Assembly (NCBI GenBank): GCA_963575745.1
Contig: CAUYUJ010002755.1
Span: 30,001 to 50,000 of the forward strand
DNA length: 20,000 bases
Source of the DNA: Prorocentrum cordatum
Taxonomy: Eukaryota; Sar; Dinophyceae; Prorocentrales; Prorocentraceae
Reading direction: 5' to 3'
In this document: one piece after another, positions 1 to 9,244 of the stretch
How positions within the stretch are numbered: the stretch's first letter is position 1
How the letters are laid out: every line of letters starts with the position of its first letter
Translations under genes and position numbers: made by a program
Notes under the pieces: generated by a model
Seen by the model: the letters and a program-made list of their open reading frames with translations, nothing else
Told to the model about the DNA's origin: nothing
Database searches by the model: none

Positions 1-283
1 CGCTGCTAGTGGCCGACCTCAGGCTTCCTTCGGGCTCCGAGTTGCGTCTGACTCTCGCTCCTCGGGCATCTGTTCTGAGCCCACTTTCTTGACCCTTGAA
101 TCGCATGTCAGTTGTGTCGACAGCCGCGCAGCGTGTGTGCACCTGCACCGACGGGGCATGCGGCAGATGTAAAGTCTGTGCGCGCGCGGCAGAGCAGAAG
201 CGGGAGTATATGGGGAAATCAAAAGGTACCGATACCGCTACTCCCCGGACCTCTCCTGGGGTGCGTTCTGACTAGAATTTCGA

Positions 284-322
284 GGCGAATCCAGCAGTGG
301 CGACGAGGGCCTCCCAGGAGGC
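284..322 (+). repeat. dispersed 39-bp repeat, copy 1
   Basis: This segment matches 9561-9599 at 35 of 39 positions with no gap. Both copies are preceded by the same TGGGGTGCGT (257-266 and 9544-9553), but the distance from that word to the repeat differs. Similarity stops after the AGGAGGC end. One frame reads G-E-S-S-S-G-D-E-G-L-P-G-G; in copy 2 the same frame reads G-G-S-S-N-G-D-K-G-I-P-G-G. Whether this is an old coding repeat or part of a mobile element cannot be settled from two copies. Confidence 0.7.
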
Positions 323-398
323 CCAAAAAGGGAAAACGAGGGAAGGGTAGATGTACGGGTACCTTTTCCTCCTCTGAGTGTTCCGAGACGAAACCGCA

Positions 399-654
399 TC
401 ATTGTACAAGTTTGCGGGCCGCGCGGACGTCCTGGATCGGTGCTGAGATCTGCCAGTTTACTGTGGGGGCTCGGCCACAAGAAACCTCCGCAATAAACCC
501 AACCCTGAAATCCGCGATTTGTTCAGTGAAAACCCAAACTTGTCGATCGAAAATCGTCAAGATCTTATTGGGGGGCACATCGAAATCCAAGAAACCCAGG
601 GCACCCTGGCAAAGTTCAACTGGTTTATTGGCACACGCCCATACTGTACTATGA
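399..654 (-). CDS. coding-like open segment, unrecognised
   Basis: On the minus strand an open frame leaves the GGA/TCC microsatellite near 700 and continues to a TGA at 401-399. Its last 65 or so residues have a normal, non-repetitive composition, including the stretch F-L-D-F-D-V-P-P-N-K-I-L-T-I-F-D-R-Q-V-W and an A-P-I-Q-D-V-R-A-A-R-K-L end. The upstream part is poly-proline read from the microsatellite, so no credible start codon can be given. I recognise no domain. It could be the end of a decayed gene or a last exon, or just a chance open frame in GC-rich DNA. A short F-L-D-F-D-V match with synonymous differences exists at 18930-18950 on the minus strand. Confidence 0.15.
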
Positions 655-770
655 TGCGTTTGCTTCTTATTTGAGGCATGGGGGAGAAGCGGGAGAGAGG
701 TGCAGCCTGCTTGCCCCAAGAAGAGCGACGAGCATCGGGGGGGAGGTGCCGATAAGGGGGGGGGCGTAGC

Positions 771-999
771 AGGAGGAGGAGGCGGAGGAGGAGGAAGGGG
801 AGGAGGAGGAGGAGGAGGAGGAGGAGGAGGAGGAGGAGGAGGAGGAGGAGGAGGAGGAGGAGGAGGAGGAGGAGGAGGAGGAGGAGGAGGAGGAGGAGGA
901 GGAGGAGGAGGAGGAGGAGGAGAAAGAGACAGATGCGAAGTTGGAGGAGGATAGTGAGGAGGAGGAGGAGGAGGAGGAGGAGGAGGAGGAGGAGGAGGA
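771..999. repeat. GGA trinucleotide microsatellite (two blocks)
   Basis: A nearly pure (GGA)n run covers about 798-922, with impure GGA before it (771-797). A second block covers about 956-999, separated by a short purine-rich break with GAAAGAGACAGATGCGAAG. All purines are on the plus strand. The poly-Gly, poly-Ser, poly-Pro and poly-Leu open frames across it are products of the triplet unit, not genes. GGA repeats are known to form G-quadruplexes and, as mirror-symmetric purine tracts, triplexes. Confidence 0.97.
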
Positions 1000-1164
1000 A
1001 TAGAAAAAGGATGGGAAGGACAGACCACTCGAGCGACCGGATACAACGAAGCGCAGCAGCAGGGCCGAGGTGCTGCGCAGCGGCGTCCAGGATCCTCGAC
1101 CTCCACTCTGACGGCCGCAGGGCAGCACGTGTCTGGTAGAGGCTGCGGAGCCAAACGATATAAT

Positions 1165-1322
1165 TTACCAGCCTCGAACGTATCCCTATCCCTAAGATTG
1201 ACACGCCAAAAGGCGATGACAGTCTTAGGGATTCGCCATCAAAAAATAAGGGAATCCCTAAGATTGGCATCGTGATGAGGAGGTGCCCAGCATAGGGATA
1301 GGGGTATGCTCCAGGCTGGTGA
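1165..1322. mobile_element. foldback/MITE-like element A, 158 bp
   Basis: The ends are imperfect inverted repeats: 1167-1194 pairs with 1293-1320 at 24 of 28 positions, both starting ACCAGCCT and ending TATCCCTA. The 5-mer ATAAT lies directly outside each end (1160-1164 and 1323-1327), which fits a target-site duplication. Inside, the 13-mer ATCCCTAAGATTG occurs twice in direct orientation (1188-1200, 1254-1266) and once inverted with one mismatch (1220-1232), forming a nested hairpin at 1188-1232 with an inner CGCC-AAAA-GGCG stem. It has no coding capacity, so any mobility would need a transposase supplied elsewhere. Flanking composition is GC-rich while the element is AT-richer. The family is not identified. 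Confidence 0.7.
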
Positions 1323-1327
1323 ATAAT

Positions 1328-3040
1328 CACACCATTTCACCACCGAGACACGGGTCCAAAACTCTGCAGTTCGGCACGCCCGTCCGCAAGAACCCCCCTG
1401 AGCCGAACAGTCTTATGGAAGGCCGGGAGACGGCAAGACGCAAGCTCAACAGCGCACTCGCCACAGGCATCCTCTCCTCCTCGGCCCGCCGGCCTCGGAC
1501 GGCACCAGGCCCTCGAACGAGGCCTGCGACCACGGCGCTGCAGCGGGCGCATCTGCGGGGGAGGGGCGCGCCGCCAAGTTTGGAAGCATGCTCTCGCGGC
1601 GCCGCTCTCCGCTCAGGCCTGGTGCGGGACGCCGCCGCTCGCCTCCCCCAACGACGCTGCGCGGAAAGGGCTCCGACTAGAAGGCGTGCCCTGTACTGAG
1701 TACTGGGAAGAAGTTCCTTCGCCCTGTCCCGAGGGCCCCTGGAACTGGTCCTGCCCTCCCTTGCCGCCAACTGCCTCCGCGTGCCCTGTCCCCACAGGCG
1801 CCTGGCCCTGACGCTGTCCTCCGTCGTGGCCCACCACCTTCGCCGGCCCTGTCTCCGACTGTCACTGGCATTGGCACTACTGTCGAGACGTGACCACGAG
1901 AACTTGGGCCAAGAACACGTGCACCTTCGCCCAAGGCCCAAGTCCCCAGGAGATGCCCAAAACGAAGAGACACCAAGAGCAGAGAGCACCCCATCCAAAG
2001 CCAAGGTCATTCTGAAACCTCGTGCCAGCGGTGCTGCGCGCCGGACATCCCCGACTCTGCTCGTGTCCGTATAGCCCAGCCCTGCGCTGCCGCCAACTTT
2101 CCTGACCAGCCATGCCCGCGACTGCTATCCGCTTGCGCGCCCGCAACTGCCCTCTCTCTGCTGGCGTTAGGTCGGGCATGTCCTCCTGCAGGCGGATTCT
2201 GGGCGAAAAACGAAACATAGCCAACAAAATATCCAAAAGTACTCAGACAAAAACTATGAGAAAAATTCGTCCCCCGACTATTTTTCTGACTCTTTTGGCA
2301 GATTCCTCCTGCAGAGGGACAGGCCCGACGTGATGCTGGCGCCGAATTTCTTCGCCAGCCCCGTCCGCGACCGTCCCCATCTCTGTGCCCCGCTCCCGCG
2401 CCCTGGCGGAAAGACCGTGCCTCGCCCGCTCGGGGCCCACGCGCGGGGGGGGCTCGCTCTCCGAGTGGGCAAGGGGTGCCGCCCAGCGTGCGGACACGAC
2501 TGCGTCGGCTTCTCTTCTGCCGCCGGAAGGCGCAGCATTTTTCGCCGCAGCCATCGCCCGACCATCCATGATATCATCAATGCCGCCACCGCCAGCATCC
2601 CCATTACCACTGTCAGACTCGCTGCTGGAGCCCACTCCTGCCATGCCCCCACTCATCTCCGGCACCGTACGTGCCCGTCGTCATCGTCTGTCTCTCCATC
2701 ACCAGGTGGACAGGAAGCAAGTGAAAAGCACCAGCGTGACGAAAATTCCTTTCAAATTTCGGGGGGACGTGGACATGCCAAAATGGCACCAGCTCCCCAT
2801 TCCCCTATAGAGTTCTACTACAAGAGAATCTTGCTCGGGCCTCTGCCCGCGGCGGAGTAATTACGCCCCCGGGGTCCTGGGGGATTGATAGTAATTAGTT
2901 ACTTACGGGAGAAATGATTAGGGTCTCCCAGATCCTGGCTCAATGATCTCATCGGTTTTGCGCGTGCGAAACAATCATCCCGTGGTCTTCCCGACTTCGG
3001 CATCGTGTGATTTCGTTCCTTTCGATTTCAAAGGAAACTA
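1328..3040. other. GC-rich non-repetitive stretch, no convincing gene
   Basis: Several overlapping frames are open on both strands, the longest being 227 codons on the minus strand (1327-2010). That is expected in DNA this GC-rich, where stops are scarce. The predicted peptides are Arg/Ala/Pro-rich and show no motif I recognise. One segment with better composition (2243-2656, minus) is listed separately. The last 180 bases (2860-3040) are AT-richer and carry no open frame of note. Confidence 0.5.
2243..2656 (-). CDS. coding-like frame, unrecognised, low confidence
   Basis: On the minus strand a frame of about 138 codons runs from an ATG at 2656 to a TGA at 2245-2243. An upstream in-frame GTG at 2665 also exists but is an unlikely eukaryotic start, and an in-frame stop lies just before it. 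The N-terminal third is Gly/Ser/Asp-rich (S-S-S-E-S-D-S-G-N-G-D-A-G-G-G-G), the middle is charged and Ala/Arg-rich, and the C-terminus ends in a short hydrophobic stretch (G-R-I-F-L-I-V-F-V). The balance of acidic and basic residues is better than in the other frames here, which is the only support. No domain, signal peptide or partner gene was found. A chance frame remains the likeliest alternative. Confidence 0.18.
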   Translation of the reverse strand: MSGGMAGVGSSSESDSGNGDAGGGGIDDIMDGRAMAAAKNAAPSGGRREADAVVSARWAAPLAHSESEPPPRVGPERARHGLSARARERGTEMGTVADGAGEEIRRQHHVGPVPLQEESAKRVRKIVGGRIFLIVFV

Positions 3041-3041
3041 A

Positions 3042-3206
3042 CCATCTCTCTCTTTATTTCTCTCTCTCGTTCTCTCTCTCTCTCTCTCGAGAGAAAACAA
3101 AAAGAGAGAGAGAGAGAGAGCGGGGAAAAAGCAGACAGACAGAGAGAGAGAGAGAAACACATACACAAACACACACACACACATTCAACCACACACACAC
3201 ACATGC
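3042..3206. repeat. CT, GA and CA dinucleotide microsatellite cluster
   Basis: A (CT)n tract (about 3042-3090) is followed through CGAGAGAAAACAAAAA by a (GA)n tract (about 3103-3120), so the two can pair as a long hairpin. A second GA tract (about 3140-3155) passes into (CA)n tracts (about 3162-3206). Short Ser/Leu and Arg/Glu frames here derive from the repeats. Confidence 0.95.
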
Positions 3207-3316
3207 GCAGACGGAGCGACAATGACAGTGAGAAGGAGCAGAAGTCAGAGAGAAACAGAGAGGGAAATAGGGAGCGAATGCAAAAGAGAAGGAGATACCT
3301 ACACACACCAGTATAT

Positions 3317-3371
3317 GTGTATATATACACAAGATTTTACCGGCTCGCTTCGCTTCGCCTTTAAAATCTTG
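3317..3371. repeat. tandem pair of inverted repeats
   Basis: GTGTATATATACAC at 3317-3330 is a perfect 14-bp palindrome. Next to it, CAAGATTTTA (3330-3339) pairs perfectly with TAAAATCTTG (3362-3371) around a 22-base loop rich in CGCTT. The pair marks the boundary between the CA/GA microsatellites and the 9-bp minisatellite. It could be a simple terminator-like hairpin or a remnant of a small element; no T-run follows it. Confidence 0.75.
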
Positions 3372-3440
3372 GTCGCATGGCGCCAGAGAGGCGCGATGGG
3401 ACCGGCAGTCGTCACTGCCGCGGTGCGATTCGGGAAGTGG

Positions 3441-4740
3441 TCATGGGTGTCATAGGACTCATTGGAATTGTAGGGCTCCTGGGGTTTTGTGAGGTCATCG
3501 GCTCTTGGGAATCATCGGTCTCGTAAGGTCCGTGAGGCTCAGAAGGCTCATAGGGCTCATTGGGTCGCATGGGGCCACAGGGATCGCAGGGCTCGTCAGG
3601 CTCACAGGGGTCGTAGGGCTCATATGGCTCACAGGGCTCCAGTGCTCATAGGACTCATGGGGCTCATGGTCCCATAGGGCTCGTAGGGCTCGCAGGGCTT
3701 CTAGGGCTCATAGGGCTCACAGGGCTCATAGGGCTCACAGGGCTCATTGGGCTCATAGGTCTCTTGGTGCCCGCGGGGCTCATAGTGCTCATAGGGCTCC
3801 TGGGGCTCGTAGGGCTCATAGGACTCATACGGCTCGTAGGGCTCATAGGGCTCATCAGGTTCATGAGGCCCATGCGGCTCACAGCAGTCATAAGGCTCAT
3901 AAGGCCTATAGGGTCATAGGGCCAATAAGGCCAAGGGTTCTCATAGGGCTCACATGGCTCACAGGCTCATGTGGCCCATGAAGCTCGTAGAGCCCTCCGG
4001 GCCCGTAGGGCTCATTGGGCTCATGAGGCTCATAGGAATCGTACGGCCCATAGGGCTCAAAGGGCTCATGGTGCCCGTAGGGCTCATAGTGCTCATGGGG
4101 CTCCTGGGGCTTATAGGGCTCATACGGCCCGTAGGGCTCATAGCGCTCATGGTGCCCGCGGGGCTCATAGTGCTCATAGGCCTCCTGGGGCTCATAAGGC
4201 TCGTAGGGCTCACACGGCCTGCATGGCCTATAGGGCTCATAGGGCTCATGGTGCCCGCAGGGCTCGTAGTGCTCATAGGGCTCCTGGGGTTCATAGGGTT
4301 CATAGGGCTCATAAGGCTTATACGGCCTGTAGGGCTCACAGGGCTCATGGGGCTCAAAGGCCATACATGGCTCGTAGGGGGTCGTAGGGCCCCCGGGGGC
4401 CATAGGGCTCATAGGGGTCATGGTGCCCGTAGGGCTCATAGTGCTCATGGGGCTCCTGTGGTTCATGGGGCTCATACGGCCCGGGAGCCCGTAGGGCTCA
4501 TAGGGCTCATGGTGCTCGCAGGGCTCACAGTGCTCATATGGCTCCTGGGGCTCATAGGGCTCATACGGCGTGTAGGGCTCATAGGGCTCTTAGGGCTCAA
4601 AGCCCATACATGCTCGTAAGGTGTCGTGGGGCCCGCGGGGGCCGTAGGCCTCATAAGGCTCATAGGGCTCATACGGCCCAGGGGCCCATACGGCCCGTAA
4701 GGCTCACAGGGCTCGCCAGGCCCATAGGGCTCATAGGGCG
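3441..4740. repeat. 9-bp GGGCTCATA minisatellite, block 1
   Basis: The tract is built from degenerate 9-mers of the form GGGCTCATA, GGGCTCGTA, GGGCTCACA and GGGCTCCTG. A higher-order unit is visible through the marker ATGGTGCYCG at 4068, 4149, 4248, 4420 and 4509 (gaps 81, 99, 172 and 89), the first two being exact multiples of nine. Because nine is divisible by three, two frames on each strand stay open for hundreds of bases, giving G-L-I and A-H-R on plus and Y-E-P and M-S-P on minus, while the third frame has a stop in most units. Those open frames (for example 3906-4475 minus, 3954-4619 plus) are therefore not treated as genes. Confidence 0.93.
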
Positions 4741-5160
4741 CGAATGCCCCGACCACGTCTGATGTGCCTCTGCGGTCCGGGCGGGCTCGGGGAGGTTCCC
4801 GAGGGATCTGGAGCTGGCCTTAAACGTGTTTTTGCCTGTGGGCTCAAGCTCCACGCCAGCTCGGTGCTGCCTTTTAGCCATGGTTCGGCTCGAGCAGAAA
4901 AGCTAGGGTGCATGCAGGATGATGAGGCCCGTCGGCGGGGTTTTGGGTCGTTGGGCGCATGAGGCTGTGAGTCTGACTGGTCCAGAAGTCGTAGTATTCA
5001 CAGGTCCCAGAGAGATCAGAAGGCAAGAAGGGATCGTCCTCTCGAAGAGCCAAGCTGGCTCTTGCACCGGGCAGGGCAGAACTGCGCCTGCCCCTCGGGC
5101 ATGTAGTGAGTGTAGGGGTTGGGGGATGGGTGCGGGGTTGCGGGCCTGATAGGGCCAGGA
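4741..5160. other. unique spacer between minisatellite blocks
   Basis: This is non-repetitive sequence of about 420 bases that interrupts the 9-bp repeat. It has no credible frame; the longest run of about 70 codons is in either direction. A small hairpin, GAGCCA-AGC-TGGCTC, lies near 5047-5061. It may be an old insertion or the original sequence between two arrays. Confidence 0.6.
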
Positions 5161-5850
5161 AAGGTCATGAAACTCGCAGGGCTCATCGGGCTCCTAAGCT
5201 CGTAGGGGTCATGGGGTTCTCAGAGTCGTAGAACTCATAGGGCTCATATGTTTCGTAGGGGTCGTAGGGCTCATGGGGCCCATAGGGGTCTCAGGGGGCA
5301 TATGGGTGGAGGGCTCATGTGGCTCGTGAGGCTCACCAGGTGCAGAGGACTCGTGGGGCTCGCAAGGGGCACAGGGGCCAGAGAGTCCATAGGCATCCTA
5401 GGGCTCATAGGGCTCACATGGGTCGTAGGGCTCATTGGGCTCATAGTTGTAGGGCTCGTAAGGCTCGCAGGGGTCGTAGGGCTCGTAGAGGTCGTCGGGC
5501 TGGTAGGGCGCATAAGGCTCTTAGGGTTCATGGGGCTCGTAGGGGTGTTGGAGCTCGGAGGTGTCATAGGGCTCATGGGGCTCATAGGGCTCGTGTAGGG
5601 CTCATAGGGCCCGTAGGGATGGTAAGGCTCACAGAGATCATGGGGCCGATAGGGCTTACAGGGGCCACGGAGCTTATAGGGCTTACAGGGCGCATAGGTG
5701 TCGGATGTCTCACGGGGCTCGGAGGTGTCATAGGGCTCATGGGGCTCATGGGGCTCAGAGGGCTCGTAGGGCTCGTAGGAGTCGTAGGTTTTGTAGGGCT
5801 CATAGGGAACGTAGGGCTGATGGGGTGGGCTCACAGGGCTCACGGCCGTC
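5161..5850. repeat. 9-bp minisatellite, block 2
   Basis: The same GGGCTCATA-type unit as in 3441-4740 resumes, with more GGGGTCGTAG and GGGCTCGTAG variants and with short indels. Open frames on both strands (5271-5852 minus, 193 codons; 5319-5864 plus, 181 codons) consist only of M-S-P, Y-E-P, A-H-R or G-L-I triplets and are products of the repeat period. Confidence 0.92.
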
Positions 5851-5869
5851 ATGAAACTCTGTGAGGTGT

Positions 5870-6570
5870 TGTTGTGGCCTCCTGTGGCCGTCTTGGGGGG
5901 CTTTTGGGAGCCGTTGGAGACACGACACTGACGGCTCTTGTTGGGCCGTCTTGGGGCTCTCGTGGGCCGTGCGGAAGTGCTTTGGGCCGGGTAGGGAACC
6001 TCATTGAAGCATCTGTGTGGCCTCCCAGGGGGGGGCTCTTGAGCTCATTTGTTGGGCTGGGAAGGCGTCGTCGAGGTCTCTTGGGGCTCTCTGGGACCTT
6101 CGGAGGGCTCTTTGGGGGGCCCCTCGGCGGCTCTGGGGCCATATTTGGGGGAAGAGCTCAAAAGGTCAGTTCCGTTGGTCCTTCTTGGGGCCATCTTGGG
6201 CTGTCTTGCGGGACTTCGTGGGTGGTCTTGGGCCGTCTTGGGGCCATCTTGGGGCCACCTTGGGGCCCTCTTGGGCCGTTGTGGGGCCCTCATGGGAACC
6301 ACTTCCGGCGTCTTGGGGCAATCTTGTGGGCCTGTTTGACCGTCTTGCGTGGTCGAGAGGTCGAGAAAGCGAGCACGTTGAAAATCATGAAAAACCATAG
6401 GAAACTTACGAATTTTGGCTTCTGGGGCCCGCTTGGGGGTGACCTATGGGCTCTCGTGGGGCGTCTTGGGGGCCTTTTGGGCCGTCCGGAGACCATCTTG
6501 GGCGTGTTGGAGCGGTCTTGGGCCGTTTCGGTGCTCCGCGGGACCGTCCAAGGAGCGATCTTGAGCTCGC
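5870..6570. repeat. degenerate 11-bp TTGGGGCCATC minisatellite
   Basis: The cleanest part (about 6227-6293) runs as 11-mers TTGGGGCCATC, TTGGGGCCACC, TTGGGGCCCTC and TTGGGCCGTTG. The surrounding sequence to 5870 and 6570 carries decayed versions. Eleven is not a multiple of three, so the unit cycles through all frames and all three plus frames read related 11-residue peptides of the G-P-S-W-G-H-L-G-A-x-L kind. Plus frames 5874-6644, 6017-6400 and 6049-6339 overlap and show this together. A non-repeat insertion at about 6350-6420 is AT-rich. I recall similar predicted peptides from dinoflagellate assemblies, but that is unverified memory. Confidence 0.8.
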
Positions 6571-7083
6571 CAGAGCGGCTTGGGATGACCGAGAGGAACC
6601 TCCGGAACCGAATACCCGAATTTCCCGCCGATGGGAGCGCCTAAGGCCGAATTTATGTACGGGGGGGGGGTCACCCGCGGTTTTCCGATATAAGAATATA
6701 CGAAGAGGAATATGTGTGTACATGCATAAACTGCTTCAGAGAGAGATCTATCACGTGATGCATATATATATAGAGAGAGAGGAAAGAGAGAAATATAACA
6801 TGATAAAGCGAGCAGGACACATACATACACGCATGCAGAGAGGAAGAGAAAGAGTGAAAGATATACATAGGGAAGGCTGATACATAATGAGAGAGACGAG
6901 AGGGAGAGAACGTTCAACCTTTTGACAACATCATTGTGCGCGTTTGAACTCAACCCAACAGATGGTGTCAAACCTTGCGCCCTGGGTGACATGTCCAATA
7001 CATGGACATCCCCCTCCAGGCCCTCCCCTGCCATTCCTCACCAAGCCCCCCCCATACACGCGGTGACGGATTCGCGCAGTAGT
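6570..7083. other. unique sequence with GA/TA microsatellites, no gene
   Basis: A run of ten G's sits at about 6661-6670. ATATATATA followed by GAGAGAG lies near 6766-6780, and GA-rich sequence continues to about 6910. The segment 6910-7083 is unique and holds only short frames. No RNA gene or promoter was supported. Confidence 0.6.
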
Positions 7084-7235
7084 TCAACTAGACACACACA
7101 CACATAACAAGACGGAAATAACGACGGCGTGGTGGAGACAGAAAGAGAAACAGAAAGAGAGAGAGAGAGAGGAGGCAAACCTCTTCTTCCTCCTCCTCCT
7201 CCTCCTCCTCCTCCTCTTCCCTCCTCCCTCGTTCC

Positions 7236-7267
<32 letters not shown>

Positions 7268-7270
7268 AAA

Positions 7271-7302
<32 letters not shown>
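7084..7302. repeat. microsatellite cluster ending in a 31-A run
   Basis: In order: (CA)n at about 7091-7105, (GA)n at about 7150-7172, (TCC)n at about 7187-7215, TATATATA then (GA)n at about 7237-7268, and a homopolymer of 31 A's at 7272-7302. The A-run could be a retroposed tail, but no source gene or target duplication is visible. Confidence 0.93.
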
Positions 7303-7303
<1 letters not shown>

Positions 7304-7560
7304 GAGGCAGAGGCGGTCTGCGCGCCTGCTCCCGTGCCGCAGCGGTCTCCTGGAGGGCGGGGCGGAGACGGGGGGGCGAGGAGGAGGACGGGGGGGGGGA
7401 GACGGGGAGAAGGGGAACAGAGGAGGAGGGGGAGGGGGATGGACAAGCTAGGTGCGCTCGCGTCATATCTGACGTCCTACCCCTCCCTCCCATCCCTTAC
7501 CATGGCGCTGATTTTCTCTGTCCGCGGACGCGTGTCGTAGCGGACCTGTGGCTCCGCGCG
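7303..7560. other. purine-rich and unique sequence, no gene
   Basis: The plus strand is G-rich with several runs of seven to nine G's (7370-7440), then about 120 bases of mixed sequence. Open frames crossing it, including a 407-codon plus frame at 7129-8352, are strung through microsatellites and show no domain. Confidence 0.6.
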
Positions 7561-7612
7561 AGAAGGAGGAACAGGAGGAGGAGGAGGAGGTGGAGGAGGA
7601 AGAAGGAGGAGG
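7561..7612. repeat. short GGA microsatellite
   Basis: Imperfect AGGAGG units with AAC and TGG interruptions. Purines are on the plus strand. Confidence 0.85.
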
Positions 7613-7744
7613 TGCCATTCACGGCTGCCGCTGTCTGCTGTCGGCGTAGTCTCTGCAACAGAGGGGTCTGCAGCCTTCTCCAAACCAAACCAAGTGTGCG
7701 AAGAATTTTCCAAAGCGCAGGACTCGACTGTGTCTGGAACGAGA
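7613..7744. other. short unique spacer
   Basis: About 130 bases of mixed sequence between the GGA and GA tracts. No feature seen. Confidence 0.5.
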
Positions 7745-8003
7745 GAAAGACATATAGTGCCTGGATGGAGCGAAAGAGAAAGAGAGAGAGAGAGACAAAC
7801 AAAAGGCGAGAGATAGAGAGGGAGAGAACGAGAGAGATGAACAGAAAGAGAGACAGAGAACGAGAGAGAGAGAGAGAGAGAGAGACATATACAAACACAA
7901 CTGGCAGAGAGAGAGAGAGCGCGACATACCCACATACCGAGAATTGGATACTGTGCAAATGCACGGGGAAAGGGTGTGAGAGAGAGAGAGAGAAAGAACA
8001 ACA
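7745..8003. repeat. GA-rich microsatellite zone
   Basis: Interrupted (GA)n runs occur at about 7766-7795, 7810-7890, 7905-7918 and 7976-7994, mixed with short ACA-rich spacers. The Glu/Arg and Ser/Leu frames across this zone are repeat products. Confidence 0.9.
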
Positions 8004-8197
8004 CACCGTAGGAGCAGCTGGAGGTGATGTGCATGAGGCCGTGGACAACGGCGGAAGACGGGACGGAGCGGAGACGGGCAGAGCCGAAAAGGACAGCGAG
8101 AGAAGCTGTGCTCGGCAGAGTCCTCCAGACCTGAGTCTCGTCCACAGGCCACTGCCACCTCCCCTGCGCACTCGCGGGGCCTCGTGTGAGAGGAGCG

Positions 8198-8302
8198 CCT
8201 CCTCCTCCTCCTCCTCCTTCCTCCTCCTCCTTCCTCCTCCTCCTCTTCATCGTCCTCCTCCTCCTCCTGCTCCTCCTCCTCCTCCTCCTCCTTCCCTCCT
8301 CC
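8198..8302. repeat. TCC trinucleotide microsatellite
   Basis: Interrupted (TCC)n with CTTCCTCC and ATCGTCC breaks. Pyrimidines are on the plus strand, the opposite orientation to the GGA tracts at 771-999 and 7561-7612. Confidence 0.93.
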
Positions 8303-9240
8303 AACTAATGGTGGTGGTGCGTGAGCGGGTTCGACGCCGATCTTGGCCATGACCCATGCTGGCCGCCGCCGATCCGCGATGGTGATCCAAGAACTGGCGC
8401 TGCCCAACCGAGATGGACGGTGACCAAGATCGGCACGAGGTTTCCGCGCTCAATCTAAATCATGGTCTCCGTTTCCTTCCCCTCCAAGGAAGGTCGAGGG
8501 ATACGGGAGGATGACGGCTCAGCAGGCTGGGAGGGGAACGCCCCGACCAGGGGGCACGCCGAGCGTAACGCAGAGCTCCGTGGCAACCGATAAGAGAAGG
8601 GGGGCACACGTCTAGGGTCACAGGCCCTTGCTACCCCCCCCAGCCAGATCCGCTTACCAGCTCCCCCTACTAACTCCCATCCCAAATCCCCCTAAGTACG
8701 ATCTCCACCTGTTAAGTCCTGCGGTGATCCCAGAGCAGACGGGCGCCCAGGGACGAAGCACAACCGCCTAGGACCCCTTTTATCGTTGACGAGAACAAGA
8801 GTTGGGGACCGACACAGCCGAACGGCAAGGGACGCGAAAATACGGATCCGCTCGCGATCGACACCGAATGGTAAATCCCCTGTGCAGCACCGCTCGCCCG
8901 ATGTTCGGACAGGAGGGTCTGCTCTTCCATGCGCTCGCTTTAACGAAGACCCCCTGCACAGTCGGTACCGCTCCAAAGTGAACTTGTTCGTCAGCCGCGT
9001 CCACTGCGGTGCCGTCTTGGGTGCTCGTGCCAAGTAGACGCTTCCCCACGCCTGTCACTACAGTATGCTTGACTACTTGGGGTGGGGGAGGGAAGTACAG
9101 GAAGAGAAGGATCCCTGGGCTTCATCGCGAAGGCCAGGGATGGCCAGGGACGCTCTCGCAAACACGACGACCAAAAGTGCGCGCGGCAACTCGGCGCAGC
9201 GGCGTCACCTGAATACGGGTCGACACCCCGCGGAATTCAA
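8303..9240. other. longest repeat-free stretch, no gene recognised
   Basis: This is about 940 bases of mixed, GC-rich sequence without tandem repeats. Frames of 70-113 codons are open on both strands between 8692 and 9058 (for example 8692-9033 minus), and their peptides have ordinary composition, but no motif can be named and two minus frames are open together. It may be a decayed gene or intergenic DNA. No tRNA or rRNA signature was found. Confidence 0.5.
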
Positions 9241-9244
9241 TATA

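Larger units (their letters stand above)
1..660. other. mostly unique sequence, no convincing gene
   Basis: This is mixed-composition DNA without long tandem repeats. Frames are open on both strands, but none shows a domain I recognise. It contains a 39-bp segment repeated near 9561 and a coding-like minus-strand segment (399-654), both listed separately. No RNA gene was seen. Confidence 0.6.

Noticed and set aside
1327-2010. 227-codon minus-strand frame
   Set aside because: Other frames on both strands are open over the same GC-rich bases and the peptide is Arg/Ala/Ser-rich without motifs, so it is not listed as a gene.
3906-4475. 189-codon Tyr-Glu-Pro repeat protein
   Set aside because: The 9-bp unit has no stop in this frame and keeps it by length alone; Met-Ser-Pro and Ala-His-Arg frames are open over the same bases.
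4834-4850. GGCTCAAG resembling the 3' end of the dinoflagellate spliced leader
   Set aside because: Only the last eight bases match; the preceding CCATTTT part is absent, and GGGCTCA words are everywhere in the neighbouring 9-bp minisatellite.
7129-8352. 407-codon plus-strand open frame
   Set aside because: It threads through TCC, GA, A-run and GGA microsatellites with short unique links. The overlapping minus frames are equally open.
8303-9240. Possible tRNA or rRNA gene in the repeat-free stretch
   Set aside because: No cloverleaf with a T-loop GGTTCRANNCC and matching acceptor stem, and no conserved rRNA words were found.
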